Source: Stenotrophomonas sp. YIM B06876 | GTDB taxonomy: Bacteria; Pseudomonadota; Gammaproteobacteria; Xanthomonadales; Xanthomonadaceae | Assembly: GCF_030711595.1 (NCBI RefSeq) | Contig: NZ_JAUJUJ010000024.1 | Coordinates: forward strand, 1 to 47,129 | Length of the DNA: 47,129 nucleotides | Direction of reading: 5' to 3' | In this document: piece after piece, positions 18,552 through 27,270 of the stretch | Layout of the letters: each line of letters starts with the position of its first letter | How positions within the stretch are numbered: the stretch's first letter is position 1 | The notes under the pieces: generated by a model | What the model saw: the letters and a program-made list of their open reading frames with translations, nothing else | Told to the model about the DNA's origin: nothing | Database searches by the model: none | Made by a program: the position numbers and the translations under genes

Positions 18552-20636
18552 TCAGATGAGGCGGATCGGCAGATCGCGCCCGGCCACCGCTTCATTGCCG
18601 CTGTAGTCGCGCGCGATGATGCGCAGGGTGTAGTCGCCTGGCGGCAGCTCGGAGGGCTGCCACAGGCCGCTGGCCAGGGTGCCGTCACGCACGGTGTTGG
18701 TCAGCACGTAGCGGAAGCGGGTTCTCGCGCTGCCATGCACGGTGATGCCGCTGTCGGCGGCGTAGGCCAGCTTCACCGCTTCGTTCTGCGGCGGCATCCG
18801 GTTGAATTCGATGTTCATGCGCGGCGCCTCGTAGCCGGGCAGCGCGCGGCCGTGTGCATCGAGGATCTGGTAGCCAAGCGCATACAGGCCGAGCCGGCGG
18901 CGCGGCAGATTGTGGTCGACCTGGTCCCAGGCTTCGACCACCAGTTGCAGGCCGCCCGCCTCGCGCGGTACCCGCAGCCGCCCGTCGCTGCGCTCGCGCA
19001 GCGGCTGGTCGGCCGCATCCAGCAAGGCGATGGCATCGATCTGCGGCGGATAGTGGTCGGCGTAGCCGGTGAACCCCAGCCGCACCGCATTGCGTTCGTA
19101 GCCGGTCGGCCCCACCGCCAGATGCACATGCGCCTGGCGGTTGATCGTGCCCAGCGCATCGCCGGCGGCGAAACGGGTGCCGCGGCGCACGCGCACCCGC
19201 GCCAGCTGGCCGGCCTCGTCGTAGGAAAACTGGAAGCGCGCATCCAGCGGCCGGTTGCCGGCCTCGCGGCCGACCTTGATATGGAGGTAGTCCAGGCTGT
19301 CCAGCGACAGCCCTTCGGCCTGTCCGTCCAGGCTCCAGGTGGCCACCGGGCTGCTGACCTTGGCATCGGCGATCGCCAGCACCCGCTGGCCGACGTCGCC
19401 GCGGATATCCAGCCCGCTGTGCAGGTGATGGCGGCTTTCGCCCCTGAAATTGCCGCGCACCTCCCCCAGCGTGCCGACCACTTCGTGCCAGCCCTGCTGC
19501 GGGGCCAACGGCCAGCGGCCCTGGTTGCGCGGCAGCGGATTGTCCGGCGCCGGCCCGACGGCTGCCCGCGACGGGGCGCCAGCGTCGGGCACCGGGGTCA
19601 GGTGGTGCAGGCGGTAGCCGTCGGCATCGCTGAGCAGCACGCTGCCATCGGGCGCCAGCGCAATGCCCGCCGGACGCGCAAACCGCGCCGACGGCTCGTC
19701 CCCGGCGATGGCGACCCGGTGCCCGCCCGGCGACACCTGCACCACGCGCCCGCCCAGCCGCTCGGCCACGTACAGCACGCCGTCATGGGTGACGGCCAGG
19801 GCCATCGGCCCCCACAGCACCCGCTCGCCGCCGGGCCCGCCAATCCGGGTGCTGACCACACCCGCGGGACTGACGCCGCGGATGGCGTCGTTCCCCAGAT
19901 CGGCCACCCACAGCGTGCCGTGCGCGTCCAGCTTCAGGTCGGTCGGAGTATCGAAGCGGGCAACGGCGCCCCGGCCGTCGGCATGGCCGGGACGATCGCC
20001 CCCGGCCAGCGTGCGCACGCGGCCATCGGTTTCGATCACCCGGATGCGGTCGTTCCAGGTATCGGCCACATAGATCCGGCCCTGGTCATCCACCGCCACG
20101 CCCATCGGGCCGTTGAACTGTGCCCGCGCGCCCCTCCCATCGACAGCGCCGGCGGTGCCATTGCCGGCCACGGTGCTGACCTCGCCGCGTGGGCTGACCT
20201 TGCGGATCGCATGGTTGCCGGTATCGGCCACGTAGAGGTTGCCATGGCGGTCCAGCGCCAGCCCCGAAGGGGTGTTGAACGCGGCAGCCGCACCGGTGCC
20301 ATCGGCAAACCCTTCGGCCCCGCCGGCCAGGAGGTGGAAGCGGCCATCCAGCCAGCGCCGGACAATGCGGTTGTTGTCACCGGCATCGGCGACGTAGAGG
20401 CTGCCACCGGTGTCGATCGCCACGCCCCAGGGGTCGCTGAAACGCGCCTGCGCGCCGTCGCCCGCGGTGTTTCCGGCGATGCCGTCACCGCCCAGCAGCA
20501 CGATCCCGGCCCGCCAGCCCAGGGCGGTCGCCGCCGGCGCTGTCCTTTCCGGCGCCGGTTCCGGCAGCAGGTAACTTGCCGCCAAGGCAAGCCCTGCCAC
20601 TGCCACCACGACTGCCACTGCGCGCTTGCGATTCAT
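18552..20636 (-). CDS. NHL-repeat protein fused to an M23 (LytM-like) domain
   Basis: A 694-residue envelope protein. An N-terminal hydrophobic helix (6-24) anchors or exports it. Residues about 45-345 hold five or more NHL repeats of a beta-propeller, each with a L-Y-V-A-D or L-W-V-A-D strand. Residues about 383-510 resemble an M23 metallopeptidase: H406-x3-D410 (H-S-G-L-D-I), a Y-L-H-I strand and H503-x-H505 (H-V-H-L-A-V-G), so the zinc ligands seem intact. The rest is Ig-like. A propeller on a LytM-type domain suggests a cell-wall hydrolase or a scaffold guided by the propeller. A lytic transglycosylase gene lies just upstream on the same strand. Confidence 0.82.
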   Translation of the reverse strand: MNRKRAVAVVVAVAGLALAASYLLPEPAPERTAPAATALGWRAGIVLLGGDGIAGNTAGDGAQARFSDPWGVAIDTGGSLYVADAGDNNRIVRRWLDGRFHLLAGGAEGFADGTGAAAAFNTPSGLALDRHGNLYVADTGNHAIRKVSPRGEVSTVAGNGTAGAVDGRGARAQFNGPMGVAVDDQGRIYVADTWNDRIRVIETDGRVRTLAGGDRPGHADGRGAVARFDTPTDLKLDAHGTLWVADLGNDAIRGVSPAGVVSTRIGGPGGERVLWGPMALAVTHDGVLYVAERLGGRVVQVSPGGHRVAIAGDEPSARFARPAGIALAPDGSVLLSDADGYRLHHLTPVPDAGAPSRAAVGPAPDNPLPRNQGRWPLAPQQGWHEVVGTLGEVRGNFRGESRHHLHSGLDIRGDVGQRVLAIADAKVSSPVATWSLDGQAEGLSLDSLDYLHIKVGREAGNRPLDARFQFSYDEAGQLARVRVRRGTRFAAGDALGTINRQAHVHLAVGPTGYERNAVRLGFTGYADHYPPQIDAIALLDAADQPLRERSDGRLRVPREAGGLQLVVEAWDQVDHNLPRRRLGLYALGYQILDAHGRALPGYEAPRMNIEFNRMPPQNEAVKLAYAADSGITVHGSARTRFRYVLTNTVRDGTLASGLWQPSELPPGDYTLRIIARDYSGNEAVAGRDLPIRLI

Positions 20637-20846
20637 GCCTGTCCGCCCCGTTCACGACCGGGCACGATAGACGTTCAGCCGCGGCAGCGGAACCGCACCG
20701 CCCGTTGCGGCCGGTTTGCCAAGTGCGGGATCGCCCCGGGTCATGCGGCCATCCTTGGTGGCGGTGGTGCGGGTTCCGGCCTTTCCGGAAAAACCCGCGC
20801 AGCGACCGGTGCCGGTGCCGTTTGCGCGACGGCCGCCGCTCACCGA

Positions 20847-21617
20847 TTACGGTGCCGGCCGCTCCGGGCCGGTGCCCAACGCCTCGCGGTAGCGGGTATA
20901 CAGCGCCAGCACCTTGTCGATATAGCGGCGGGTTTCCGCATAGGGCGGCACCCCGCCGTAGTGGCTGACCGCGCCGGTGCCGGCGTTGTAGGCAGCCGCC
21001 GCCAGCGTGCGGTTGCCGTCATAGCGGCGCAGCAGCGACTGCATGTGGCGCGCACCGGCGGAGATCGACTGCTGCGCCGAGAACGGGTCCTTCACCCCGT
21101 AGGCGCCCGCCACCTCCGGCATCAGCTGCATCACTCCCTGCGCGCCCTTGGGCGATACCGCAGCCGCATCGAAGGCGCTTTCGGCATGGGCGACGGCGCG
21201 CAACCAGGCATCGTCCACCCCGGTAGCCTTGGCCGCGGCACGGAACTGGCGGCTGTATTCGCCCAGCCGCGGCTTGCCGACCCGGCCCAGTCCGGCATGC
21301 GCCGGTTCGCCCGGCGGCGTGGCCACGGTGAACTTCAGGTAGGCCCGTGAACCGGGCAGGTTGCGGGTTGAATATTCCAGGCGCCCCTGCTGCTCGCGCT
21401 CGTACAGGGTGCCGCTGAACACGCCGAAATCGCCCCACAGGTTGGGGGTCTGCACCGCCGCGTCATCCACCGTCATCGCCTTGCACTTCGATCCGGGTTC
21501 CGGCGCGGTGGCCAGACTCACCGTGCCGCCCTGTACGCAGCGATATACCGTGCGCGCGACGGCCGGGGCGGCCGGCAGGCACAGCAGGACCAGCACAATG
21601 GGCAGGACACGGGGCAT
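20847..21617 (-). CDS. Lytic transglycosylase, SLT domain, exported
   Basis: A 256-residue periplasmic murein lyase. The signal peptide ends near A-V-A-R (residue 21). A variable N-terminal domain (22-118) includes a Cys pair. The lysozyme-like SLT domain covers about 120-240, with catalytic E146 in A-E-S-A-F-D, the G-V-M-Q-L-M-P motif at 161-167 and the A-Y-N-A-G motif near 208. It should cleave the MurNAc-GlcNAc bond and form 1,6-anhydro ends. It precedes the NHL/LytM gene by 210 bases on the same strand, which points to a shared wall-remodelling job. Confidence 0.92.
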   Translation of the reverse strand: MPRVLPIVLVLLCLPAAPAVARTVYRCVQGGTVSLATAPEPGSKCKAMTVDDAAVQTPNLWGDFGVFSGTLYEREQQGRLEYSTRNLPGSRAYLKFTVATPPGEPAHAGLGRVGKPRLGEYSRQFRAAAKATGVDDAWLRAVAHAESAFDAAAVSPKGAQGVMQLMPEVAGAYGVKDPFSAQQSISAGARHMQSLLRRYDGNRTLAAAAYNAGTGAVSHYGGVPPYAETRRYIDKVLALYTRYREALGTGPERPAP

Positions 21618-21735
21618 GCACGCATACCGGGGACGGGAGGCGGCGCGATGCTGGACCTGCCCCTGCTAACCGGAGGTGATGGATCCAGCCCGACGGGGTT
21701 CACAATGGTGGGCCTTCCGCAAACACGAGAGCACC

Positions 21736-22053
21736 ATGGCCACCGGCGCCTGTCCCGTCATCGATTACGTCACCCCGCTGTTCAATGTTGGTCAGAACCT
21801 GACCGTCAGGCGCGGCACCGAGTGGCATGGCGTTCCTGAAGCGCGGATGCAGCTGGCCCATGGCCAGCTTTCGCCGCCGCGGCCGCTGCAGACCGAAGTG
21901 CGCCGGTTCGACACCCTGGTGGCGGCCGACCTGCAGCATGAACATGACCCGCGCTGCCGCACCCCGGAGGGCCTGCTGGCTGAACTGCAGCGCATCTATG
22001 AAGGCTTTAGCGCCGAGGAAACCGTGACCCTGGTGCGTTTCACGATGGAATGA
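21736..22053 (+). CDS. Small conserved protein, possibly ASCH-like
   Basis: A 105-residue soluble protein. The segment N-L-T-V-R-R-G-T-E-W-H, a central V-R-R-F-D-T-L-V-A-A-D-L strand/helix, L-A-E-L-Q-R-I-Y, and the final T-V-T-L-V-R-F strand resemble the small ASCH/PUA-like beta-barrel proteins thought to bind RNA. That assignment is a memory-based inference. I chose the ATG at 21736; the frame opens further upstream but reads Arg/Trp-rich. Function unknown. Confidence 0.6.
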   Translation: MATGACPVIDYVTPLFNVGQNLTVRRGTEWHGVPEARMQLAHGQLSPPRPLQTEVRRFDTLVAADLQHEHDPRCRTPEGLLAELQRIYEGFSAEETVTLVRFTME

Positions 22054-22188
22054 GGTGGCACCGGCGCCGGTACCTGTCCGTGCGTTGCCGCGCCGTCATT
22101 TCGCGTTGCTATCGGCCAGCGCCGCGCTCCGGCACGCGCGGGCGACCGGCCGCTTCCCCGTTGCTGGCTGCCATTGGAGGAAACCGTC

Positions 22189-22440
22189 ATGACCTTTGAA
22201 TTTCTGTACCGCGTCCTGCTCTGGTCCCTGGCGATCAACTACGCCGTGCTTTTCGCCTGGTTCGCTGTATTCATCATCGCCAGAGACTGGATGCGCAGGT
22301 GGCACGGCAAGTGGTTCCACCTGGCGGATACCACGTTTGACGCCATTCATTACAGCGGCATGGCCTTTTACAAGATCTGTATCTTGCTGCTCAACCTGGC
22401 CCCGCTCATCGCACTTTGCCTTGCCGGCGGTGGCCGCTGA
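22189..22440 (+). CDS. DUF6868 family small membrane protein
   Basis: An 83-residue protein with two hydrophobic helices (about residues 5-28 and 56-77) linked by a loop reading R-R-W-H-G-K-W-F-H-L-A, then F-D-A-I-H-Y-S-G-M-A, which I recognise as DUF6868, a small inner-membrane family. The ATG at 22189 has a textbook GGAGG eight bases upstream, which decides it over the TTG at 22174. Function unknown. Confidence 0.82.
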   Translation: MTFEFLYRVLLWSLAINYAVLFAWFAVFIIARDWMRRWHGKWFHLADTTFDAIHYSGMAFYKICILLLNLAPLIALCLAGGGR

Positions 22441-22642
22441 CAATCCGCGGCGGCGACCCCGCTGAACTCGCACGCACGCTCGCCATTGCGCCGAGATACT
22501 CCGCAGCGGCAGGTCGCCCCGGTCCCACACGCGCACCGCAGTGGAAGCTGGCCCGCCTGTCCTCGTCGGGCGCCTTCGAGGCGAAGCCCGCCCGTCGGCT
22601 CCGCCAGGGAACGACCCGCTGGCCTGCAACGCCGGCAGGCGC

Positions 22643-23554
22643 TCAACCGGCGCAGGCGGCCAGCTGCCGCTCGGCATACCACAGCGCGCGCCGTGCCAGA
22701 TCGTAGGCGCTGTCGGCAGCCCTGGGCAGGGTGTGTTCGGCTTCCACCGGGTCGGCGCCATGGCCGTAGCGGTATTCCAGCCGTTGCAGTTCATCCACAT
22801 GCTTCAACACCGGCGCCATCCAGTTTTGCCGCCGCGCCGGCGGGCAGGGGCGGTAGCGTCCATCCAGCTCCCCGATGCGGGCGCGGATACGGCGGCTGGC
22901 GTCGCCGGCCAGCCCCGGCGCCTTTTCAAAACGGACCGGCGCGGCCTTGTAGGCATCCCCGGTGGCTTCACTGCCCAGATCCGAGGGCCGCTCATGCAAC
23001 GCGGGGTTGAACGCCACTTCCGGCGGCCTGCGGGCCTCGGCCATCTGGGTGTCGCGGCCATACAGCAGGCGCTGCGTCCGCGACTGCGTGGTACCGGCCG
23101 CCTTGCCTGAAAACAGGTGGGCGGTGGCACGTTCACCCACGCCACGCTGCAACGGGTCGCGATGCTCGAACACCCGCGCCGCCGCATCACCATCCATCGG
23201 CGCCTCCGCATTGCCGGGGGCCAGCTTCACCCGGCCCTGGTCATCGATCAGCGACAGCCTGGCGGGTGCGGGTGCGGCCACTGGCGCGGCAATGACCTCC
23301 ACCGCCGCGGGAGCGTACCGCGGCGCTGCCGTTTCCGGCGCAGGCGCTGCCGGGTCCGGCAATCGCGGCGGTGGCAGCGCTGGCGCCGGCTCACGACTGA
23401 ACAGGCGCAACTGCATCCGCGCCTCCCGCCCCGGCGGCAGGCCCGCCTCGGGAAGCCGCAGCAGCACACGACCCAGCAACAGCAGCATCAATGCGGCCAC
23501 CAGCACGGCGCTGGCCTGTGCCCAGGTGTCTGTTGCGGAGTCCGGTCTGCGCAT
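22643..23554 (-). CDS. Membrane-anchored hypothetical protein
   Basis: A 303-residue protein that I do not recognise. One transmembrane helix (about residues 14-34) is followed by an Ala/Pro-rich linker (53-100) and a ~200-residue hydrophilic domain, presumably periplasmic, with conserved-looking F-S-G-K-A, R-Y-R-P-C-P and W-Y-A-E-R segments. A Cys near residue 238 and one near the C-terminus (C-A-G) could pair. The shape of short cytoplasmic tail, single anchor and long Pro-rich spacer resembles envelope-spanning accessory proteins. It converges with the DUF6868 gene. Confidence 0.65.
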   Translation of the reverse strand: MRRPDSATDTWAQASAVLVAALMLLLLGRVLLRLPEAGLPPGREARMQLRLFSREPAPALPPPRLPDPAAPAPETAAPRYAPAAVEVIAAPVAAPAPARLSLIDDQGRVKLAPGNAEAPMDGDAAARVFEHRDPLQRGVGERATAHLFSGKAAGTTQSRTQRLLYGRDTQMAEARRPPEVAFNPALHERPSDLGSEATGDAYKAAPVRFEKAPGLAGDASRRIRARIGELDGRYRPCPPARRQNWMAPVLKHVDELQRLEYRYGHGADPVEAEHTLPRAADSAYDLARRALWYAERQLAACAG

Positions 23555-23941
23555 GCCACTCCTGGGACGGGATTATCGATCGCGGGCCCTCCGCGCACGC
23601 CGGCTGGCCAAGACCGGAACAGACCGCCGCCGGCCGGCCGAGTTCCCCGGACGCTCCGCTCCGGCGCACCCGCCGCAGCCGCGCTCGCACCGCTCCGGCG
23701 CCGGTACCGCGTTATGGCCGGTGGGTGCTGTCTGTTCCGGGTGCTGGCAGGTCCTGCCGCCGGCGCCGACCCGGGCCGCGTCTACTGCCGCCACCGCAGC
23801 GGACCCGGTATCCCGGATGACCGGCACCGCTCACCGCTTGCCCGTAAACTGGGCCCTCTTGCCGCCGTCATTCGACCGGGCAACGGGAATCTCCCGTTTC
23901 CGCCGCCCTTGCACGTCCCGGCCTCAATCCACGCATCGGCA
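23555..23941. other. Intergenic region before the HEPN gene
   Basis: About 387 bases with no gene. A 7-base hairpin (AACGGGA 23882-23888 with TCCCGTT 23892-23898, 3-base loop) sits roughly 45-55 bases before the HEPN start. Nothing else stands out. Confidence 0.35.
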
Positions 23942-23953
23942 ATGGACCGGCAC

Positions 23954-24418
23954 ATGATCAAAAGCGACATCACCCCCGTCTTCGAACACACCGCCTTCCA
24001 CTTCTTCTACGCCTTCGCCCGCTTCGAATTCTGCCTGAAGGAAGCCGGCTACCTGAAGTCGGACAAGCCGGGCAAGAAGGCCGAGCCGAACTGGGACAGG
24101 TTCGTGCGCAGCAACCGCAGCCGCTACACCCTGTCCGCCGCCGCACTGGCGCTGCTCAACGCCGCCCCGCAGCAGCAGATCAGCACCGCGCCCGGCAAGC
24201 TGGCCTGGCGCGAGATCGAGTTCGATGAAAACGAATACGAGCTGCAGGCGGTGGCGATCCTGTTGCGTACCGCGCGCAACAACGTCTTCCACGGCGGCAG
24301 GCACGGTGCCAACGGCTGGGACGATGTGAATCGCACCATGCAGATCCTCACCCATGGCAAGACCGTGCTGGATGAACTGGCAGAATTCGCCAGGTTTGGT
24401 GACTACCTCCGCCGCTGA
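23954..24418 (+). CDS. HEPN-like protein with an R-x4-H motif
   Basis: A 154-residue helical protein. The N-terminal helix (F-H-F-F-Y-A-F-A-R-F-E-F-C-L-K) and R108-N-N-V-F-H113 followed by G-G match the HEPN fold and its R-x4-H ribonuclease motif. HEPN proteins are RNases in toxin-antitoxin, CRISPR and abortive-infection systems, though some only bind nucleotides. No MNT-type nucleotidyltransferase partner lies next to it; the neighbours are a membrane protein (divergent) and a methyltransferase downstream. An alternative ATG at 23942 would add four residues. The fold is inferred from motif and helix pattern. Confidence 0.72.
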   Translation: MIKSDITPVFEHTAFHFFYAFARFEFCLKEAGYLKSDKPGKKAEPNWDRFVRSNRSRYTLSAAALALLNAAPQQQISTAPGKLAWREIEFDENEYELQAVAILLRTARNNVFHGGRHGANGWDDVNRTMQILTHGKTVLDELAEFARFGDYLRR

Positions 24419-24645
24419 GTCGGCCGGCCACCGCAGCCCCGGCGCGGCGCTACGTGCCCGCCGTGATTGGACGGGCCCCTGATGACATGGCAACGCTGCG
24501 CCCGCATCGCGCCGGTGCCCGCCAGACAGCGCGCATGGGCAAACGGCGGCTCTCGCGCTTGGGACAAAGACCATCGACAGCGCCCCGCCGACGGCCGACT
24601 CGCCTGCGGTAGCATGGCCGCCCTTGCCCCACCAGCCGTCCGCGC

Positions 24646-25488
24646 ATGTCCCACTACACCGGCCCCCTGCTCACCCGCCCGCTGCTCGACCAGCTGCAGG
24701 CCGCGCTGAAGAACGGCCACCGCCAGGCCCGGGCTTCGTTCGACCTGGGCCGCAGCGAGGACAGCGTGATGCTGTCCGCCGACGGCTGGCACTGGCGTGG
24801 ACAGCCGTTCCCCTGGCCGGCCAGGCTCAAGGACCGCACCATTCATTACTGGGACGGCAGCGGGTTTGCCGCCATCTCGCGCTTCGGCAGCGGCCTGTAC
24901 AAGCTGGTGCCCACCGACTGGGGCGCACCCACCTTCGAGATCGACGGCATCAAGATGCTGCCCAGCGCGCAGGTGTCGCCGTTCGAGGATGCACGCACCA
25001 AGGTGGCGCTGGTGCAGCCGCAGGGCAAGGTGGTGCTCGATACGTGTGGCGGCATGGGCTATTTCGCCGCCTGCTGCCTGGAAGCCGGCGTGGCGCAGAT
25101 CCTGTCCTTCGAAAAGAGCGCCGAAGTGCTGTGGCTGCGCACGCTCAATCCGTGGTCGCCGGATCCGGAGGCGGCCACCGCCGGCGGCCGTCTGCAGCTC
25201 ACCCACGCCGACGTCTGCAGTGCCATCACCGCGCTGGCGGACGCCTCGGTGGATGCGATCCTGCACGATCCGCCGCGCTTCGGCATCGCCGGCGAACTGT
25301 ATTCGCAGGCGTTCTATGACCAGCTGGCGCGGGTGATCCGCCGGGGCGGGCGGATGTTCCATTACACCGGCGCGCCCAACAAGCTGACCAGCGGCCGCGA
25401 CGTGCCGCGCGAAGTGGCCAAGCGCCTGGAAAAGGCCGGATTCAAGGCGCAACTGGCGCTGGACGGGGTGTTTGCGCTACGCCGCTGA
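24646..25488 (+). CDS. Class I SAM-dependent methyltransferase (COG2521-like)
   Basis: A 280-residue protein. The N-terminal ~120 residues are a beta-rich domain. The Rossmann-type methyltransferase starts with V-V-L-D-T-C-G-G-M-G (129-138), a modified SAM-binding loop, followed by an acidic F-E-K strand end, and has H-D-P-P-R-F in motif IV, a signature for methylating or aminopropylating a planar nitrogen. Overall it resembles the COG2521 predicted methyltransferases. The substrate is unknown. It converges with the alcohol dehydrogenase gene, 18 bases away. Confidence 0.8.
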   Translation: MSHYTGPLLTRPLLDQLQAALKNGHRQARASFDLGRSEDSVMLSADGWHWRGQPFPWPARLKDRTIHYWDGSGFAAISRFGSGLYKLVPTDWGAPTFEIDGIKMLPSAQVSPFEDARTKVALVQPQGKVVLDTCGGMGYFAACCLEAGVAQILSFEKSAEVLWLRTLNPWSPDPEAATAGGRLQLTHADVCSAITALADASVDAILHDPPRFGIAGELYSQAFYDQLARVIRRGGRMFHYTGAPNKLTSGRDVPREVAKRLEKAGFKAQLALDGVFALRR

Positions 25489-25506
25489 GCGCCCGGCACC
25501 GATGCG

Positions 25507-26607
25507 TCAGCGGCGCGGCTTGAGCGCGACTTTCAGCACCCCGTCGCGCTGGTGCGAGAACAGGTCGTAGGCTGCGACGATGTCATCCAGCGCGTAGTGA
25601 TGGGTGACCAGCGCGCCGAAGTCGGCGCGACCGGAAGCCACCACATTCATCAGCCGGCGCATGCGCTCCTTGCCGCCCGGGCACAGCGCGGTATTGATCC
25701 TGTGGTCGCCCAGGCCCGAGGCGAACGCCGCCAGCGGAATTTTCAGGTCCTCCGAATACACCCCCAGGCTGGACAGCGTGCCACCCGGCTTGAGCACGCG
25801 CAGCGCCGATTCGAACGTGCCCTGGGTGCCCAGCGCCTCGATCGCCGCATCCACGCCGCGGCCGCCGGTCAGCTTCATGATCTCGTCCACCACATCGCAG
25901 TCGTGGAAGTTCAGCGCCACGTCCGCGCCCATGGTTCTGGCGATGTCGAGCCGGTGCGCGTTGCCGTCGACCACGATGATCGTCGACGCGCCCAACAGCC
26001 GCGCCCCGGCAGTGGCGCACAGGCCGATCGGGCCCTGCGCGAACACCGCCACCACGTCGCCGATGCGGATGTTGGCGTTTTCCGCGCCCTTGAACCCGGT
26101 GGACATGATGTCCGGGCACATCAGCACCTGTTCGTCGCTCAGCCCGTCGGGCACCGGCGCCAGATTGGCCTGGGCATCGGGGACCAGCACGTATTCGGCC
26201 TGGGCGCCGTCGATCATGTTGCCGAAGCGCCAGCCGGCGGTGGCCTTGTAGCCGTGGCCGCCGCAGCAGCCGCTGGCCTGCAGATAGCTGCCATCCTGCG
26301 AGGCGACGCCGTCCTGCGCCGCGTAGGAATTGAAGTTCGGGCAGATCGCACCGGCAATCACCCGTTGCCCTTCGCTGTAACCGCTGACCGCGCTGCCGAG
26401 CTTCTCGATCACCCCGACCGGCTCATGGCCGATGGTCAGGCCCTTGGCGACCGGGTATTCACCCTTGAGGATGTGGATGTCGGTGCCGCAGATGGTGGTG
26501 GTGGTGATGCGGACCAGTGCGTCGTTGGGGCCGACGTCCGGAATCGGTTTGTCGGTCAGTTCGATGCGTCCGGGCGCAACGAAAATGGCGGCTTTCATCA
26601 GGCTCAT
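25507..26607 (-). CDS. Zinc-dependent alcohol dehydrogenase (medium-chain)
   Basis: A 366-residue NAD(P)-dependent oxidoreductase. The catalytic zinc site is C40 (I-C-G-T-D), H61-E62 (G-H-E-P) and D166 (C-P-D-I-M), the Cys/His/Asp type seen in bacterial secondary-alcohol dehydrogenases. The four-cysteine structural zinc lobe is absent; that region instead has a C-C-G-G-H-G-Y insert. The coenzyme loop is G-P-I-G at 192-195. Expected reaction: oxidation of an alcohol to a ketone or aldehyde, or the reverse. I start at 26607, with GAGGA upstream. Confidence 0.92.
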   Translation of the reverse strand: MSLMKAAIFVAPGRIELTDKPIPDVGPNDALVRITTTTICGTDIHILKGEYPVAKGLTIGHEPVGVIEKLGSAVSGYSEGQRVIAGAICPNFNSYAAQDGVASQDGSYLQASGCCGGHGYKATAGWRFGNMIDGAQAEYVLVPDAQANLAPVPDGLSDEQVLMCPDIMSTGFKGAENANIRIGDVVAVFAQGPIGLCATAGARLLGASTIIVVDGNAHRLDIARTMGADVALNFHDCDVVDEIMKLTGGRGVDAAIEALGTQGTFESALRVLKPGGTLSSLGVYSEDLKIPLAAFASGLGDHRINTALCPGGKERMRRLMNVVASGRADFGALVTHHYALDDIVAAYDLFSHQRDGVLKVALKPRR

Positions 26608-26764
26608 AGTGCGGTCCTCGAAGGAAGGGACCGGCCGCCGCCGGTACTGCCGGATCATACCCCCGCCCTGCCAGGCATCGGTCACGCGCTCCTGCGGTCC
26701 ATCGCAGTCAACGCGGCGGAACGCGCTGCCAGCAACCCTCGGCGATGCGGTGGGTTCGGCGCGA

Positions 26765-27088
26765 CTACGCGGCGCGCGCCGGGAGCAGGCCACGGCGGCG
26801 CGACCACAATTCCAGCGGCACCGTCACCAGCGGCGGCACGGCAGCCAGCAACGCCACCACGGTCGTCCACAGCGGCCAGCGCAGGCGCATCCCTGCCACC
26901 AGGCTGACCGCCACATCGAACAGGAATGCGGCCCCGTGCAGGCGACCAAACAGCCAGCCCCCCAGCCCGGTAGTGCCGGTGCCGTATTTCAACAGCATGC
27001 CGAACAACAGGCCGGCCCAGGTCAGGCCTTCGATAGACGCAGCGGCAGCAAACAGTTTGCCGGTGGTGGAAAGCGGTTTGGCGGACAT
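26765..27088 (-). CDS. DUF3817 family membrane protein
   Basis: A 107-residue integral membrane protein with three to four hydrophobic helices. The pattern G-K-L-F-A-A-A-A-S-I-E-G-L-T-W, then L-L-K-Y-G-T and G-R-L-H-G-A-A-F-L matches DUF3817. The ATG at 27088 and one at 27100 are both possible, and neither has a clear ribosome-binding site. It lies 157 bases upstream of the alcohol dehydrogenase on the same strand. Function unknown. Confidence 0.8.
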   Translation of the reverse strand: MSAKPLSTTGKLFAAAASIEGLTWAGLLFGMLLKYGTGTTGLGGWLFGRLHGAAFLFDVAVSLVAGMRLRWPLWTTVVALLAAVPPLVTVPLELWSRRRGLLPARAA

Positions 27089-27270
27089 CAAAAAAACCAT
27101 GCACGTGCAAAAAACCCGCCGATTGCAGGCGCGCCGCACGGCAGCCCCTGGATCAGCGCCGCGTTACGCGCTGCGCGGGGCGCGTTTGGCGGAGCCCGGC
27201 GGGCCGCGGCGAGCGGTGTCCCGGCTGCACCCGGCAAGGGCGCGCGGCTGTCGTTTTGTCGCGGGTTGAT

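Noticed and set aside
18735..21350. An 871-codon open frame on the plus strand
   Set aside because: It is antisense to the NHL/LytM and transglycosylase genes and shows no domain or signal.
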